Shown here piece after piece: positions 1 through 10,566 of a DNA stretch of 64,000 nt (position 1 is the first letter of the stretch; each line of letters begins with the position of its first letter). Below the pieces are notes generated by a model. The model saw only the letters and a program-made list of their open reading frames with translations. It was not told where the DNA came from and made no database searches. The DNA comes from Hanleya hanleyi (taxonomy: Eukaryota; Mollusca; Polyplacophora; Lepidopleurida; Hanleyidae), in assembly GCA_036873755.1 (NCBI GenBank), contig JAVTVY010025095.1:37356-101355 (forward strand). Direction: 5' to 3'. The position numbers were made by a program, and so were the translations under genes.

Positions 1-972
1 GTGCTGTAATAATTACGATCTGCCAACAATCGCAGTCGCGGTCATTTCCTCACCTTGAATTTTTTTTACGTTTGCACGTAGGAGAGTTCTAGGAATTCAA
101 GGGATATTACTTTTAGTTAAACATCGGCAGATGTATGCAAACGTGCCTTCTTTTCAGGCAAAATAAATAAGAATAGATTATCAATATCACGCTCTCATGT
201 TCTGTTTTCTGGCTGTTATTTACTTCTTGGCACGGTGTTATGTAGCCCTACCGACCGCAATATCGTCAATTTTCCTCATAATTTTTTTCTTGTGATAACG
301 TATTTTTTGAAAGTTCAGTTTAGACTAAATCGTTATGAATGAAATATGTTTTATTTTAATGTTCAGTTTTGTATCAAATCTTTGTGAATTAAATATTTTC
401 AATTCAAATTCGAATGTCTAGTAATCTATCGGAATATATCGGCAGTGATGATGAAGTGATCAATAATATAATATAAAATTTTTACCGCTTACATGCAGCC
501 GGAATTTTTGATCACTTTCCATTCATTGGCATATAATATTCTTGATTATAACGAAGTCCGTAAATAAAGTAATCCGTAAATAACTTCAAACTTCTTTGAA
601 GCATTGTTTATATTATACTCTTAGTGAAGCTGACTTAGTGATTAATCCGTAATCCTATGGTAAGTCATCTAGCCTACCATTGTTTCACTCGCCCAATTGT
701 CTTCATCTTACTGCTAATATACATATTATTACTATATCTAATAAAAAATACACCTGAAAATTCAATCTTGTTCATTTCGTTAAAGATGTGTTTGATATTG
801 ATAATCTATTCTTATTTATTATGCCTACGTTTGCATACATCTGCCGATGTTTAACTAAAAAGCAATCTCCCTTGAATTCCTAGAACTCTCCTACGTACAA
901 ACGTAAAAAAAAAATCAAAGTGAGGAAATGACCGCGACTGCGATTGTTGGCAGATCGTAATTATTACAGCAC
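1..972. mobile_element. MITE-like DNA element with long terminal inverted repeats
   Basis: The first ~193 bases and bases ~793-972 are near-perfect inverted copies. The outer 24 bases (GTGCTGTAATAATTACGATC and on) are identical, and homology runs inward through a GTTAAACATCGGCAGATG block with few mismatches or indels. About 600 bp of AT-rich sequence lies between them, with no transposase-like frame. I read this as a non-autonomous TIR or foldback element. The window starts exactly at the left tip, so the left target-site duplication cannot be seen and the element could extend further out. Confidence 0.8.
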
Positions 973-980
973 GTAATATT

Positions 981-1092
981 AGGGTGGGGAAAATGTCGCT
1001 GGGGGAAAATGTCGCCTGGGGAAAATGTCGTGGGGGAAAATGTCGGTGGGGAAAATGTCGCGGGGGAAAATGTCGCTGGGGGATAATGTCGG
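981..1092 (+). repeat. Short tandem array, GGGGGAAAATGTCG-type units
   Basis: About seven imperfect units of 14-17 bp, each a run of 4-5 G, then AAAATGTCG and 1-3 variable bases. The last unit has GATAATGTCG. It directly follows the TIR element and creates a cysteine/glycine-rich reading frame that I regard as spurious. The last unit shares 15 bases (1077-1091) with the polypurine tract/LTR junction of the LTR retrotransposon at 34160-34174. Confidence 0.85.
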
Positions 1093-1107
1093 TACCCCTT
1101 CTCGAGT

Positions 1108-1480
1108 GTACATCAATAGTTATATTCCTTAGTTACTGGATCCGCTTGAGGAGTAGAAGAAATAGTTGTGATAGGCTCCCTTTTATTCCAAATATGTGAG
1201 TGAAACAATAGATAAATCCGCTCACGTATATGAATACATAGGAAACGTTTTACAGTTATTCTCTCTTTCCATGCATGGTTATGGGTAATAACTGCAGGCT
1301 ATAGAAATGGATAGATATGTATTAAAGTTTTATATATTCTATTGGACACTATATATCTTACAAAGACACGTGGCATAATAATACTCTGCGACGTCACATT
1401 GAGTAATTTGTTGGACATAATGATGTCTACAGAACTTTAAAAGGTAACAAATGTAAGATCGATTTCTTCTCATGGGTTCC
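1108..1480 (+). repeat. Duplicated block A, copy 1
   Basis: This block aligns with 42358-42680 in the same orientation. Shared landmarks in order are TTACTGGATCCGCTT, TTGTGATAGGCT, GAGTGAAACAA, GGTTATGGGTAATAACTGCA and AACAAATGTAAGATCG. Divergence is moderate, with several indels. No reading frame is conserved between the copies. It is the first of three blocks (A, B, C) that recur in the same order near 42-48 kb. Confidence 0.7.
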
Positions 1481-1485
1481 GACCA

Positions 1486-1692
1486 TATATTTCTCGTTCG
1501 CTTTTATTCGACCAAGAATTTGCGACCAACTTTTTCTTGGTTGGATATCCTTTGATCACAGTTTAAATGGTCGGAGGGAGCATATAAATCTTGGTTGCGA
1601 CCACATGTTTCTTGGCCGTCTTTTTCTTGGCCGGATACCCTTTGACCACGGTTTACATGGCCAGAGCGACCATATATTTTTAACAGTGCATG
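1486..1692 (+). repeat. Two tandem ~95-bp units
   Basis: Two diverged direct copies each contain TGCGACCA, TTTTTCTTGG(T/C)(T/C)GGATA, CCTTTGA(T/C)CAC(A/G)GTTTA and end with a GACCATATA-like segment. There is no coding signal. Confidence 0.6.
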
Positions 1693-2935
1693 ATGAAATA
1701 AACGGTTTAACTTATAAAGCTAGAGAAATCAAGTAACGGCACTGAAACGATAAACAATTTAGGGCCTGTTAACTGAGAGCGAGGACCCCTGCAGGTTGTA
1801 TGAGAGAAGTGTGGAATGTCATTTATCAGAAAGTTGTTTACTCTGCGCAATATATTCAGCCGGGATATACCAGTAATTGTACATGATTGTCATATACATG
1901 GTTTAGGGAAAATAGGTGTTTCAATTCTCCTAAATATGTCCTTTTAAATATTGAACTTCAGAATTAGTTTGCAAATTTGATCAGCTCTCATTTACATTAT
2001 TTTAGAATTCGATTTAAAGCTATCTGTTACCATATACGCGACTGTATTATCAGCATCCCGAGAACACACATACTATATAATCGTCTGATATGGCATGTGT
2101 GCCGATACACCTTAGCAGTTCAGAGCGTTGACTTCCGAGCGGTGCAAATGAGAATGACATTAATGAGGGCTCACTGTGTTGTTTTGCTGGTTCTACTTCC
2201 GGCAAGTGCTTCGGGAATGGTTTAATGATGACGTGACCTCCTTGGTCTGAGACCTTCTGGTGGTATGACAGATTTGCATGATATATGAGGCTAGTCACTT
2301 TATATAAGCCAATAATTGAACATTTAAAAATTGTTCTTTGCGTCATTTCGATCTGAGATCCTGTACATAACAATAGTATTTTGCTATCAACGTGCGTTAT
2401 TTCTCACCATAACATGACACTATGGTTCATCAGAAGCCATTGAAAGAGAAAGATTATCCTTCACTGGAAAATGTTTCTACTCGACCGTGAGTATCTTGGA
2501 AATGAGGAACTTGATATAGTTAACTTGATGCAAACGGCACCAGAAGTATAAATAGATAAATGATATATATACAAAACATGGTTAGCAATGCTAATCATCC
2601 CCATGTCCCTCTCAAATTAGTATCCATTTTCATAGTTAAAATTTACATCGCCTAGAAATATATTCATAAATGTTTGCGTAAATACATCACAGTTTTAGAG
2701 AAATAGCAAATGAGCCATATAAACGTGTTTTTTTCATAACATGCTCCGGAAGTCCGTTCCATATTGCGGCGCCAGTTTGACAAAATGCATACTTTTTCAG
2801 ACGTGGCCTATATTTTGATACACACAATAACTTGTTTGTGAAACTTCAGGATTTCCTTGTGTATACTTGGTCTACCTACCTAAACATATTATTAGATATA
2901 TTGATGATATGCCACTAAATGCAGCATACACCGGG
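1693..2935. other. No recognisable gene
   Basis: AT-rich sequence with only short chance frames. Bases ~2395-2525 loosely resemble ~40775-40895 (shared AGAAGCC(A/G)TTGAA and AAGGAACTTGA), suggesting an old repeat I cannot name. Confidence 0.4.
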
Positions 2936-3305
2936 AAAGCTCTACGATACTGGTCACTAATATGTGATCTTTCATAAATACTGGTCAGTAATACCTGATC
3001 GTTCGTGAATACTGGTCAGTGATCGCTCATGAATACTGGTCAGTAATACGTGATCTTTCATGAATATTGGTCAATAATACGTGATCGTTCGTGAATACCG
3101 GTCAGTAATATGTGATCGCTCATGAATATTGATCAGTAATACGTGATCGTTGGTGAGTACCGGTCAGTAATATGTGATCGCTCATGAGTACTGGTCAGTA
3201 ATACGTAATCTTTCATGAATACTGGTCAGTATTACGTGATCTTTCATAAATACTGGTCACTAATACGTGATCTTTCATGAATATTGGTCAGTAATACGTG
3301 ATATA
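2936..3305 (+). repeat. 31-bp minisatellite, left part
   Basis: About a dozen diverged units built on ACTGGTCAGTAATACGTGAT followed by C(G/T)TTCATGAAT. The same unit resumes at 5298, on the other side of a LINE fragment, with a clean 31-bp period and higher homogeneity. The two parts are best read as one array split by an insertion. Confidence 0.85.
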
Positions 3306-3652
3306 ACTAAATAGCTAAATAGCGACGATCAAACAAAATTCTAAGTATTCAAGTTAATAACTCAGTAAACTAATGCATTAAAAACATGTAAATACATTAA
3401 AATTTATACAACAAATCGATCTCTCTCAAATAATGTAAAATACAATCTTTTTTTACTCGACTAAAAAGATCTTCCAGAGTAGATGCTCGATAAAATTGAT
3501 CTCTTACAATCTCAAAATCTATACAGTCGATAAGAATATGTTTCACCGAGAGATCTTCGTGGCATGGAATACACCTTGGGACTAGCTCTTTTTTTCAACA
3601 AATGCTCGTGAGTTAATCGTGTATGGCCGATTCTACGTCGTCTAATCATAGC

Positions 3653-4150
3653 TTAATCGAAACGTTGCTGGCTGTTCAGATGAGTATAGCCTACAATTTT
3701 CTTGAACTCATGAAGATTGTTAATATCCATAGCATCCCACAAAGATTGAAATAACTTTCTCACATAAGCACAGATAGATGGTCTGAAATCACTTGATGGG
3801 ATTCCAATAGGATCAACCTCATCATCTAGGGCTGCCTTAGTCATTTTATCAGCTTCAGTATTACCTTTGATGTCAACGTGACTAGGTACCCAACAAAACA
3901 CAATACCAATCTGTTGATCAAATTTACAGTCATATAATTGTAGAATATTCAAGATGGTGGGATGAGTTGAATTTCCACTTTCAATCGTTTGAAGGCATGA
4001 CAGTGATTCTGAGAATATGACATATTTCTTCCTTTTAGTGACCCCAATGCCTTCCTCAAGCCGACAATAGTGCTTTTGCTTCTGCAGTGAATAACGAACT
4101 TTTACCTGGTAGTCGATAGGTTTCAGTTTTGGAACTAAAGATAGTAGCAC
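3653..4150 (-). pseudogene. LINE RNase H domain remnant
   Basis: This frame lies directly downstream of the RT remnant on the same strand. It shows the type I RNase H signature: FSESLSCLQ (the middle Asp of the usual FSDS position is Glu here), then CWVPSHVDIKGNTEADKMTK with the WVPSH and ExAD elements, then a C-terminal FRPSICAYVRKLFQSLWD region typical of I-clade LINEs. RNase H in these elements removes RNA from the RNA-DNA hybrid. The 5' part of the domain is frameshifted, so it is a pseudogene. Confidence 0.75.
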
Positions 4151-4346
4151 ATGCTACTCTCTCGCAATTTTTAGAACCATCTGTATAAATAGCCGGATGC
4201 GATCAGTATTTCTCTGTTAGTAGACCAAATTCTTTTGTATACACGAGCTGGCTCGTGTCTGCCTTTATATATTTAGTCAATGTAATATCTACTTCTGGTT
4301 TGATTAACTGCCATGGTGGAGTTGGCAAGAGTTTGTGGGATAAAAT

Positions 4347-5297
4347 TTAATTAAGCTTAATACCAGCTGCTACAATGTGTGGTTTCATAATTCCAAGAGT
4401 TTCTTTAAATAGAAATCGACGTACTGAGATTTGAAAACACAATTTTGTGATATATTGCAGTGATAGTTTAATTATTCGAAGCTCTAAAGGAATTTCATCT
4501 GCTTCGACATATAATCTTTCCTTATGGGATGATCTGAACGCTCCGAGGCAAAGTCTTAGTCCTTGATGGAGAATAGTTTGACTTGCTTGCACCGTTGTAA
4601 ACAATAGAACCACAATGAAGTTTAAAACGAGCAAGTGAGCGATATAAATGGAGAAGCGTTTGCTGATCTCCTTCCCACTTATAGCTGGCAACTACCTTCA
4701 ACAAATCAAGCGCTTTTGTGCACTTGGCTTTCAAGCAATTTATATGCGATTTGAACGTTAGTCGGTGTTCAAACAATATTCCTAAGAATCTGACCTCTTT
4801 TACTACTTTGATCTCAGATCCATCCAATGTAAGCACTGAATCTTTGTGCTGGAAATATTTTCTGCAAAAGTGTATACAATTTGTCTTAGCTCTGGAGAAT
4901 TTGGAGCCATTTTCTAGACGCCATTTCTGAATCCTATTTAGACAAAGTTATAATGTTCGCTCAATATTGTGTATACTTTTTTCCACTACACGATATGTTG
5001 AAATCATCCACAAAAAGTGAACCATCACTTGATTTATTCAAAACTGCAGCTAAGCCGTTGATCTTGATGCTAAACAGAGTAGTAGACAAAATATTGCCCT
5101 GTGGGACACCCTGATTCTGATCGAGATGATCAGATATGGTTGAACCCAACCGAACTTGGAATTGCCTATCATTCAAAAAGTTGGAAATAAAAACGGGTAA
5201 ACGGCCCTTTAATCCCATTTTATGAAGATCTTTTAGAATCCCGTATTTCCAAGTAGTATCATAGGCCTTTTCTAAATCAAAACAGATAGAAACCACA
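4347..5297 (-). pseudogene. LINE reverse transcriptase remnant
   Basis: Read on the minus strand, the fragment shows FDLEKAYDTTW (catalytic first Asp), then GVPQGNILSTTLF, then a FVDDF catalytic box in place of the usual YADD/FADD. After a frameshift near 4960 come the downstream VRFLGILFEHRLTFKSHI motif and a thumb/connection region. Another frame change falls near 4690-4520. The N-terminal endonuclease and first RT blocks are missing through truncation. Frames 4961-5297, 4522-4836 and 4347-4691 carry successive parts. The family assignment (I/Nimb-like) rests on these motifs plus the linked RNase H. The copy is dead. Confidence 0.8.
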
Positions 5298-5510
5298 TTG
5301 GTCAGTAATACTTGATCTTTCACGAATACTGGTCAGTAATACTTGATCTTTCACGAATACGGGTCAGTAATACGTGATCGTTCATGAATACTGGTCAGTA
5401 ATACGTGATCGTTCATGAATACTGGTCAGTAATACGTGATCGTTCATGAATACTGGTCAGTAATACGTGATCGTTCATGAATACTGGTCAGTAATAAGTG
5501 ATGAATACCA
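5298..5510 (+). repeat. 31-bp minisatellite, right part
   Basis: About seven units with an exact 31-bp spacing (for example the CTGGTCAG starts at 5391, 5422 and 5453). They are much more homogeneous than the left part of the array at 2936-3305, which suggests recent unit turnover on this side only. Confidence 0.85.
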
Positions 5511-5614
5511 TGATGTTTTGCTATTCTCTCTTTCGAGAAAGTAGTTTGTATATATATATATTATTGTATTATTGTATGCCTGCTTACAGAGCTATTAGAT
5601 CATAACATTGAAAT

Positions 5615-5718
5615 ATTTGTATCCAATACCGCTCAAACCGGTTCAACGAACCGTGTGGTTAGGTCACTCAAGGTGCGCACATGAACAGCTACAATAAAAG
5701 CGGGTCCAGGATACAAAT
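5615..5718 (+). ncRNA. Candidate structured-RNA module, copy M1
   Basis: One of about ten copies of a ~100-nt retroelement module. The outer arms pair perfectly (ATTTGTATCC 5615-5624 with GGATACAAAT 5709-5718). Inside are hairpin P2 (ACCG/CGGT) and hairpin P3 (CGTGTGG 5652-5658 with GCACATG 5677-5683, one mismatch). The P4 5' arm CAGCTAC (5686-5692) has lost its partner. In this copy the last pair of the outer stem is C-G where other copies have T-A. Confidence 0.5.
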
Positions 5719-5920
5719 CATCTCGACCTCGTCCTCGAGGTCTGCCCTCTGTCATTGTGATTGTAGTTTTGTGACTTGTTAACTTGGTGAAAAATGAAGC
5801 ACTCGACCGGCATCGAGCGTAAAAGGTATTTGTTCTGAATATAAGCTAGCATTGGGTCGTTTTTTTCATCTGGCGATCACATTGTTCGTTTATTTCCAAC
5901 AGCTGCGTTGATAGGGCTAT

Positions 5921-6165
5921 ATTTGTATCTAATATCGCTCAAGCCGGTGTTTGGGGCCGTGTGGTTATGTCACTCAAGATGTCCACATGAACAGCTACAA
6001 CAAAAGCGTGGCTAGTACACAAAACATCACAGGGATCACTTTTGGTTCTTGTGATGTTTTTAGAATAATGCAGTCAGTATGTGTCTGTAGGGTCATATGA
6101 CTTCTTGTCAGTACACCGGCATTGTTTTCCACCACACTTTTAATGTTGCGTTTAATGTCGCTTTT
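5921..6165 (+). mobile_element. Retroelement 3'-end fragment (family E) with RNA module M2
   Basis: In the RNA sense (+) the fragment carries the module at 5921-6020, with P3 arms CGTGTGG 5958-5964 and CCACATG 5983-5989, and P4 arms CAGCTAC 5992-5998 and GTGGCT from 6008. A small palindromic stretch follows (CATCACAGGGATCA to TGATGTTTTT), then the family terminus read as CAGTACACCGGCATTG to TTGCGTTTAAT near 6160. The same order recurs in inverse at 39705-40130 and 40148-40770. M1 lies 306 bp upstream in the same orientation, so module copies come in tandem pairs. Confidence 0.55.
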
Positions 6166-6229
6166 AATTTCAAAATTGGATCTCGCGTGAGCTCACGATC
6201 TTCAGAGCGACTTCGTTGAAACTTGAAAC

Positions 6230-6790
6230 ATTTACAGTATCAGGAAATTCCAGTATCGGAAAACAATCTCTGATATTGTTGCTTTCTGAGAAGTATAACT
6301 TGCGAGACTGTAGCGCTGTGTACGTAGTATAACCCACGAGACCGACCATTCTATATAGTCTGTTACTGGTGTTGTTTAATTATTATATGTCTGGAAGGTC
6401 TATATAATCAGTCGGAGATATTGTTTGATTGAGAAGTGTAACCCGTAAGACCGTAGGTTTAGTACAGTCAATCACAGAAATGGAGTTTTTTGAGAAGTAT
6501 AACTCTGGAGACCATAGTTCTGTAGAGTCAATCACAGATGTGATATTGTTTAGAAGTGTAACCCACGACACCGTAGATTCCGTACAATGAGTGACAGATA
6601 TTGTGTACACTGATAAGTGTAACCCACGAAACCGCAGTACATGTATAGCTAGGCAAAGATATTGGGATTTATTTCGTAACCGATCAGACCGTAATCACTC
6701 AGAGAAATTGAGTCATATTGAGAAGTACAACGAGAGAGACCGTACGTAGGTTCTGTATATAGCCAGTCAGATATTCGTGTGTTTTTATGT
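6230..6790 (+). repeat. Degenerate ~60-bp tandem array
   Basis: Eight or so diverged units share GAGAAGT(A/G)TAACCC, (A/G)CGAGACCGTAG and a CAGTCAATCACAGA(A/T)AT segment. Spacing varies because of indels. No coding frame is preserved. Confidence 0.65.
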
Positions 6791-6934
6791 TCATCCTACC
6801 AAACTTTCGATCTTATATAAAATAAAATTAATAGGTGTAAAGAACGAAATCGAGGTATGATTTTCACCCGCTTTGGAGGTTGGAGAAGGCCGCGCTCCGT
6901 GCAGATCACTCCGGCATAGGATGTCTTCCCACGA

Positions 6935-8745
6935 TCAACCAGTCTGACTTACGAACTTAGACGCATCCCATCCATTCCTAGCTGTTGATTACAGTGACCA
7001 ATGAATCATATATTCTATTTTCTGCTCAGCATGCATCACATCTATAGTATAATAATTTATATTTGAAAACGTTTGTCTGCAGGTATATATTTCGCTGAAA
7101 ATTACTGCAAATCTTGTCTCTTCAGAAGACTTTCTTCGAAGGAGAAAGTATTGACAAGGGACACAATGTAGTTTCACCATTCAGAATATACAGGAATGAC
7201 GATTTGGTTTGGAGTAGCCCTTAGATCGTTGACCCGAGGTTCGATGGGTTCTATAATCTATAGGTGTGATCATTCTACTCGGTACATCGATTCCAAAGGT
7301 AATTGTAATATATACAGTAAAACTAATGGTTTGGATCCTGGAAGAGATGGTAAGTGATCCAGTTCTGAGCACTTCATGTATATATATCTTCGGCTGTTTT
7401 TCTGTGCATTTCCTTTCCAGACCATACCAAACAGCAGAAAAAGGATACTGGCGTGCTCTTCTCCGATGTCCTAACAGGAAGTGGGTTGTGGTTTTCTCAC
7501 ATAGATACACTTGCTTGCGATGGTGTTATCCAGTTTGGCCCTGTATCCGTGCACGTGTAAGCGTGGATTCGCCAGAGCTGGTGTTGGTGGAGGATGGATT
7601 TGTCGGGACATGTCTGTGGATCTCGTACAGGCGGTGACCTGTATGTAACTTCTCACTGCGTTTCTGCCCTAATGTCATTGTCACTGGATGCTGCAATGAT
7701 CCTGTGTCCTGATTTATTTGATTTCAATTCCTTGTGCTCGGATTGTTTTTGTGAGGTTTTAGATTTTCTGTTTTTTAGGTAGTTTCTTTGTTGCCAGTTC
7801 AGGGTGAGGGCAATAAATCTGCATTGGCTGTCAGATAGTAACAGAGACAATGGTCCATCGCAGTTCCCACACATGAAGCAATTTGTATAAGAAATGATTG
7901 ATGATTGAAAAATAAATTAGCCGTCAGCAGGGATTGAATACACGTCGGCTTCGAAAAGTGGAGTTGTTTTTAGCGTCTGAGATATGGCCGTAATACACCC
8001 TTGCATTGTCCCTTTTAATGCGATTTCTTTGCTGAAGTCCTGCAATATGCACAAATCGTAGAGTTGAGCAAGCCAAGATCCTCCCCCGCCTCTCTAGAGA
8101 CAAGTGAATTCCAACTAGCTCTTGAAATTGCCAAACATCATTTAAGTATCCGCCCGTCTATCAACTAAAAAGAGAAGATAAATCTGAAATATGTACAATC
8201 TTATTCTACATAAAATTAACTGGAAGTCGTGAAAAATGTCTTTACACAAGGGAGGGAGGGAATTTGGGTTAATGTCACACTCAAGTTTGTTTCACTCATA
8301 TGGTGACAGTCAGTTTGGTTGGTGGAGGAAGTCGGAGTACCCGGAGAGAACCACCGCCCTTCGGCAAGTAACTGACAAACTTTCACACATGGACCAGCTG
8401 GGCTCGAACCCGTGCCGGTTCAGCGGTTTGAGTCTTTACACAATAAGCTATTCGACTCTCTCCCCCAACCCCCACACAATCATGTATATCAAACTAGTCT
8501 TCCCATATATGTTATGTTTATCTTCACATTCAAATGTTTTTCATACTGTGACAAGGGAAAGGATCCCATTACATGGATTATATCACATACCATAAATGTA
8601 TTAATGGTACTTACAGTGTATTTAACACGCAATCTCGTTTATTCAAGACTTCATCGATGACCGCATCAATGTACACACCTGTTCCATCGTATTAACTGCT
8701 CTGGTGTTTGGTCAGCGATATCCACACAAATCTACTCTCTTGAAT
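6935..8745 (+). repeat. Duplicated block B, copy 1
   Basis: This block aligns with 44405-46042 in the same orientation at roughly 90% identity by eye in its best parts. Landmarks include TAATGGTTTGGATCCTGGAA, ACAGGAAGTGGGTTGTGGTT, TGCAATATGCAC and GGTGTTTGGTCAGCGATATC. Copy 1 contains a SINE at 8250-8432 that copy 2 lacks. It ends where the CR1-like LINE tail begins. No gene is recognisable; the frames within it are not shared in a coding-like way. Confidence 0.85.
8250..8432 (-). mobile_element. tRNA-derived SINE, 5'-truncated, with target-site duplication
   Basis: The sequence is the reverse complement of the SINE at 41192-41432, lacking the A-box half of the tRNA head. It is bounded by an 11-bp direct repeat TCTTTACACAA (8239-8249 and 8433-8443). 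The paralogous site in block B copy 2 (45734-45744, TCTTTGCACAA) has a single copy and no SINE, an empty site. The 3' tail is (CCCT)n, read here as GGGAGGGAGGG. Confidence 0.9.
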
Positions 8746-8770
8746 AATTATTTTATTTATTTATTTATTA
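8744..8770 (-). repeat. LINE 3' microsatellite tail (TAAA)n
   Basis: The plus strand reads TTTATTTATTTATTTATTAG. On the LINE strand it is a TAAA-type tail, as CR1/L2-type elements carry, and marks the 3' end of the element upstream. Confidence 0.75.
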
Positions 8771-10556
8771 GACTTCGAAATCGAATCAGGATGAGTGCAA
8801 CAGGTGACCAGCACCTATAGTAAAGCACTCTCCACATACATCAATACATTCATACACACAAGTAACACATATATAAATATAAGAAGGAAAAACAATTATA
8901 TAAAAATTAAAGACGAATTGATAAAAATTCAAGGATATATACACACAATTAAATTTAGGCATGCAGTTCTGCTGTAAAATATGAGATTTATCACAAGATT
9001 GATGTATAAATATTTGATCACGGCTTGGTGTTCCAACGTAAAATGATGAAAACAATTAACAATAGGCATGGCTTGAAGGTATGTAGCAAGCACACAAAAC
9101 TGATTACACCAGGCGACAGCGTGGACAGTGACATGTGCTGACCCACGAACAAGAATTCTCGGAATCGAACTTCTCGATAAATATATTAATATAATACCTC
9201 ACTAATTGTGAACGATAAGCATTTAAGCTCAAAGGTACTAGTGTATTTTCGTACGGCTTCAGGTTCCACGTATAAAACACTCGATTAAAGAACGAGTGAC
9301 GAAATGATTCGGATCTGAATTTGGGCATTTTCATTTTGTTATTTGGAGATTTGAATGAAACATATTTATTTATATCGAGGTCGTAGTCTCCTTGCATACA
9401 TTTTACCAAAAACACAGAATCATTAATTTCTCGCCTGTAGCTCAATGGTAGAAGTTTCAGCTCAGACAGTCTGTCTTTATACGACATATCCCGGCTTTGG
9501 CAGTACCCTAACATATATTTAGTTGCTCTCCTTTGTACTCCTTCAATCTGAAGTAACGATTTCTTTGTACATACGGCCCATGACTGAGAGGAGTATTCTA
9601 GTGTGCTCCTAACAAGCGACATGTATAATAGACGCTTTGACTGGGCGGAACAAGATTGACCGCATGTCCTTTGTATAAGGCCAAGCATACGGTTTGCCTT
9701 ATTTACAGATATATTGACATGAGGGTCCCAAGAAAAGTTAGAGGACACATGAACTCCAAGATCTCTAATACTATTAACAATGTCCATATCGGTGTCATTC
9801 ATAGAGTATTTAAAACTAATTGAATTACGTTTCCTAGTGATTGACAAAATTTTGCATTTGTCATTATTGAAGGGCATATCCCATGTCAGACTCCAATCTA
9901 CTAATTTATCAATGTCACATTGGAGTTGAGCACAATCGCTCAACCCCTTAATCTCCCTGATACATTTAGTATCGTCAGCAAAAAGAGCAGTAATTGTTTC
10001 ACTGCTCACACAATTTGGCATGTCATTAACATAAAGTAAAAACAAAAGCGGTCCTAAGATAGACCCCTGGGGTACTCCAGAGTGTACGTTTGTTCAGTTG
10101 GAGAAGGCGCCGTCAACTAATACTCTCTGCTTCCTGTTCGATAAATAAGATGTGAGCCATCTAAGGAGGTTTCCATGAAAACCGAACATTTGAATTTTGT
10201 GCAGGAGCAGGTCGTGTGGAACAGAATCAAAAGCCTTCGAGAAGTCTAGATATAAAATATCAACCTGACCACTTCGATCTAAAACCTGACCTACTTCATG
10301 AAAAATTTGGGTCAGCTGAGTAGTAGTTGAACGCCCCTTAACAAAACCGTGCTGTAGGTGATATAAAAATGGTTCAAGATGTGAATAAATAGAATTAAAA
10401 ATACACCTTTCAGAAACCTTGCTACAAATACATAATAACGATATAGGCCTGTAGTTTTCAACAGAAGATTTGTCGGCCTTTTTATGTACAGGGATAACGT
10501 TTGTAATGATAGATATGCTTGTATAATGAGAGACGTAACACTGACCTAAACGAATA
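8747..10556 (-). mobile_element. 5'-truncated CR1/L2-like LINE
   Basis: The minus-strand element starts within the RT fingers near 10556, reads through a nearly intact RT to a stop at 9104, then about 330 bp of 3' UTR and the TAAA tail. It abuts the end of block B copy 1, implying insertion there. The 5' end is truncated: no endonuclease and no ORF1. Confidence 0.8.
9104..10556 (-). pseudogene. CR1/L2-like reverse transcriptase, one stop codon
   Basis: The frame shows, in order, VIPVHKKADKSSVENYRPIS (fingers), QHGFVKGRSTTTQL, LYLDFSKAFDSVPHDLL with the first catalytic Asp, HSGVPQGSILGPLLFLLYVN, and the FADDTK catalytic box. The thumb follows (RDLGVHVSSNFSWDPHV) and then a conserved C-terminal region ending in CHCPRCRLV. 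An in-frame TGA at 10094-10096 splits the RT where a Trp codon (TGG) is expected. From 10045 to 9104 the frame is open for 313 codons. Apart from truncation and this stop it is well preserved, so the insertion is probably fairly young. Confidence 0.85.
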
Positions 10557-10566
10557 CTAAAGATTT

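Larger units (their letters stand above)
3306..5297 (-). mobile_element. 5'-truncated LINE of the I/Nimb type (RNase H-bearing), inside a minisatellite
   Basis: The element runs from high to low coordinates. It starts abruptly at the reverse transcriptase (RT) block just before FDLEKAYDTTW, continues through the RT, thumb-like and RNase H regions, and ends in a 3' UTR of about 350 bp. Minisatellite units touch both edges. A related 3' end lies at 13018-13210, so the family is multicopy. 5' truncation fits target-primed reverse transcription. No clear target-site duplication was found because the flanks are themselves repeats. Confidence 0.8.

Noticed and set aside
1977..2373. Overlapping 82- and 107-codon frames as genes
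   Set aside because: No family resemblance, no homologous copy in the window, length expected by chance.
2936..5510. CRISPR-like array
   Set aside because: Units are contiguous tandem repeats with no unique spacers, in clearly eukaryotic transposon-rich DNA.
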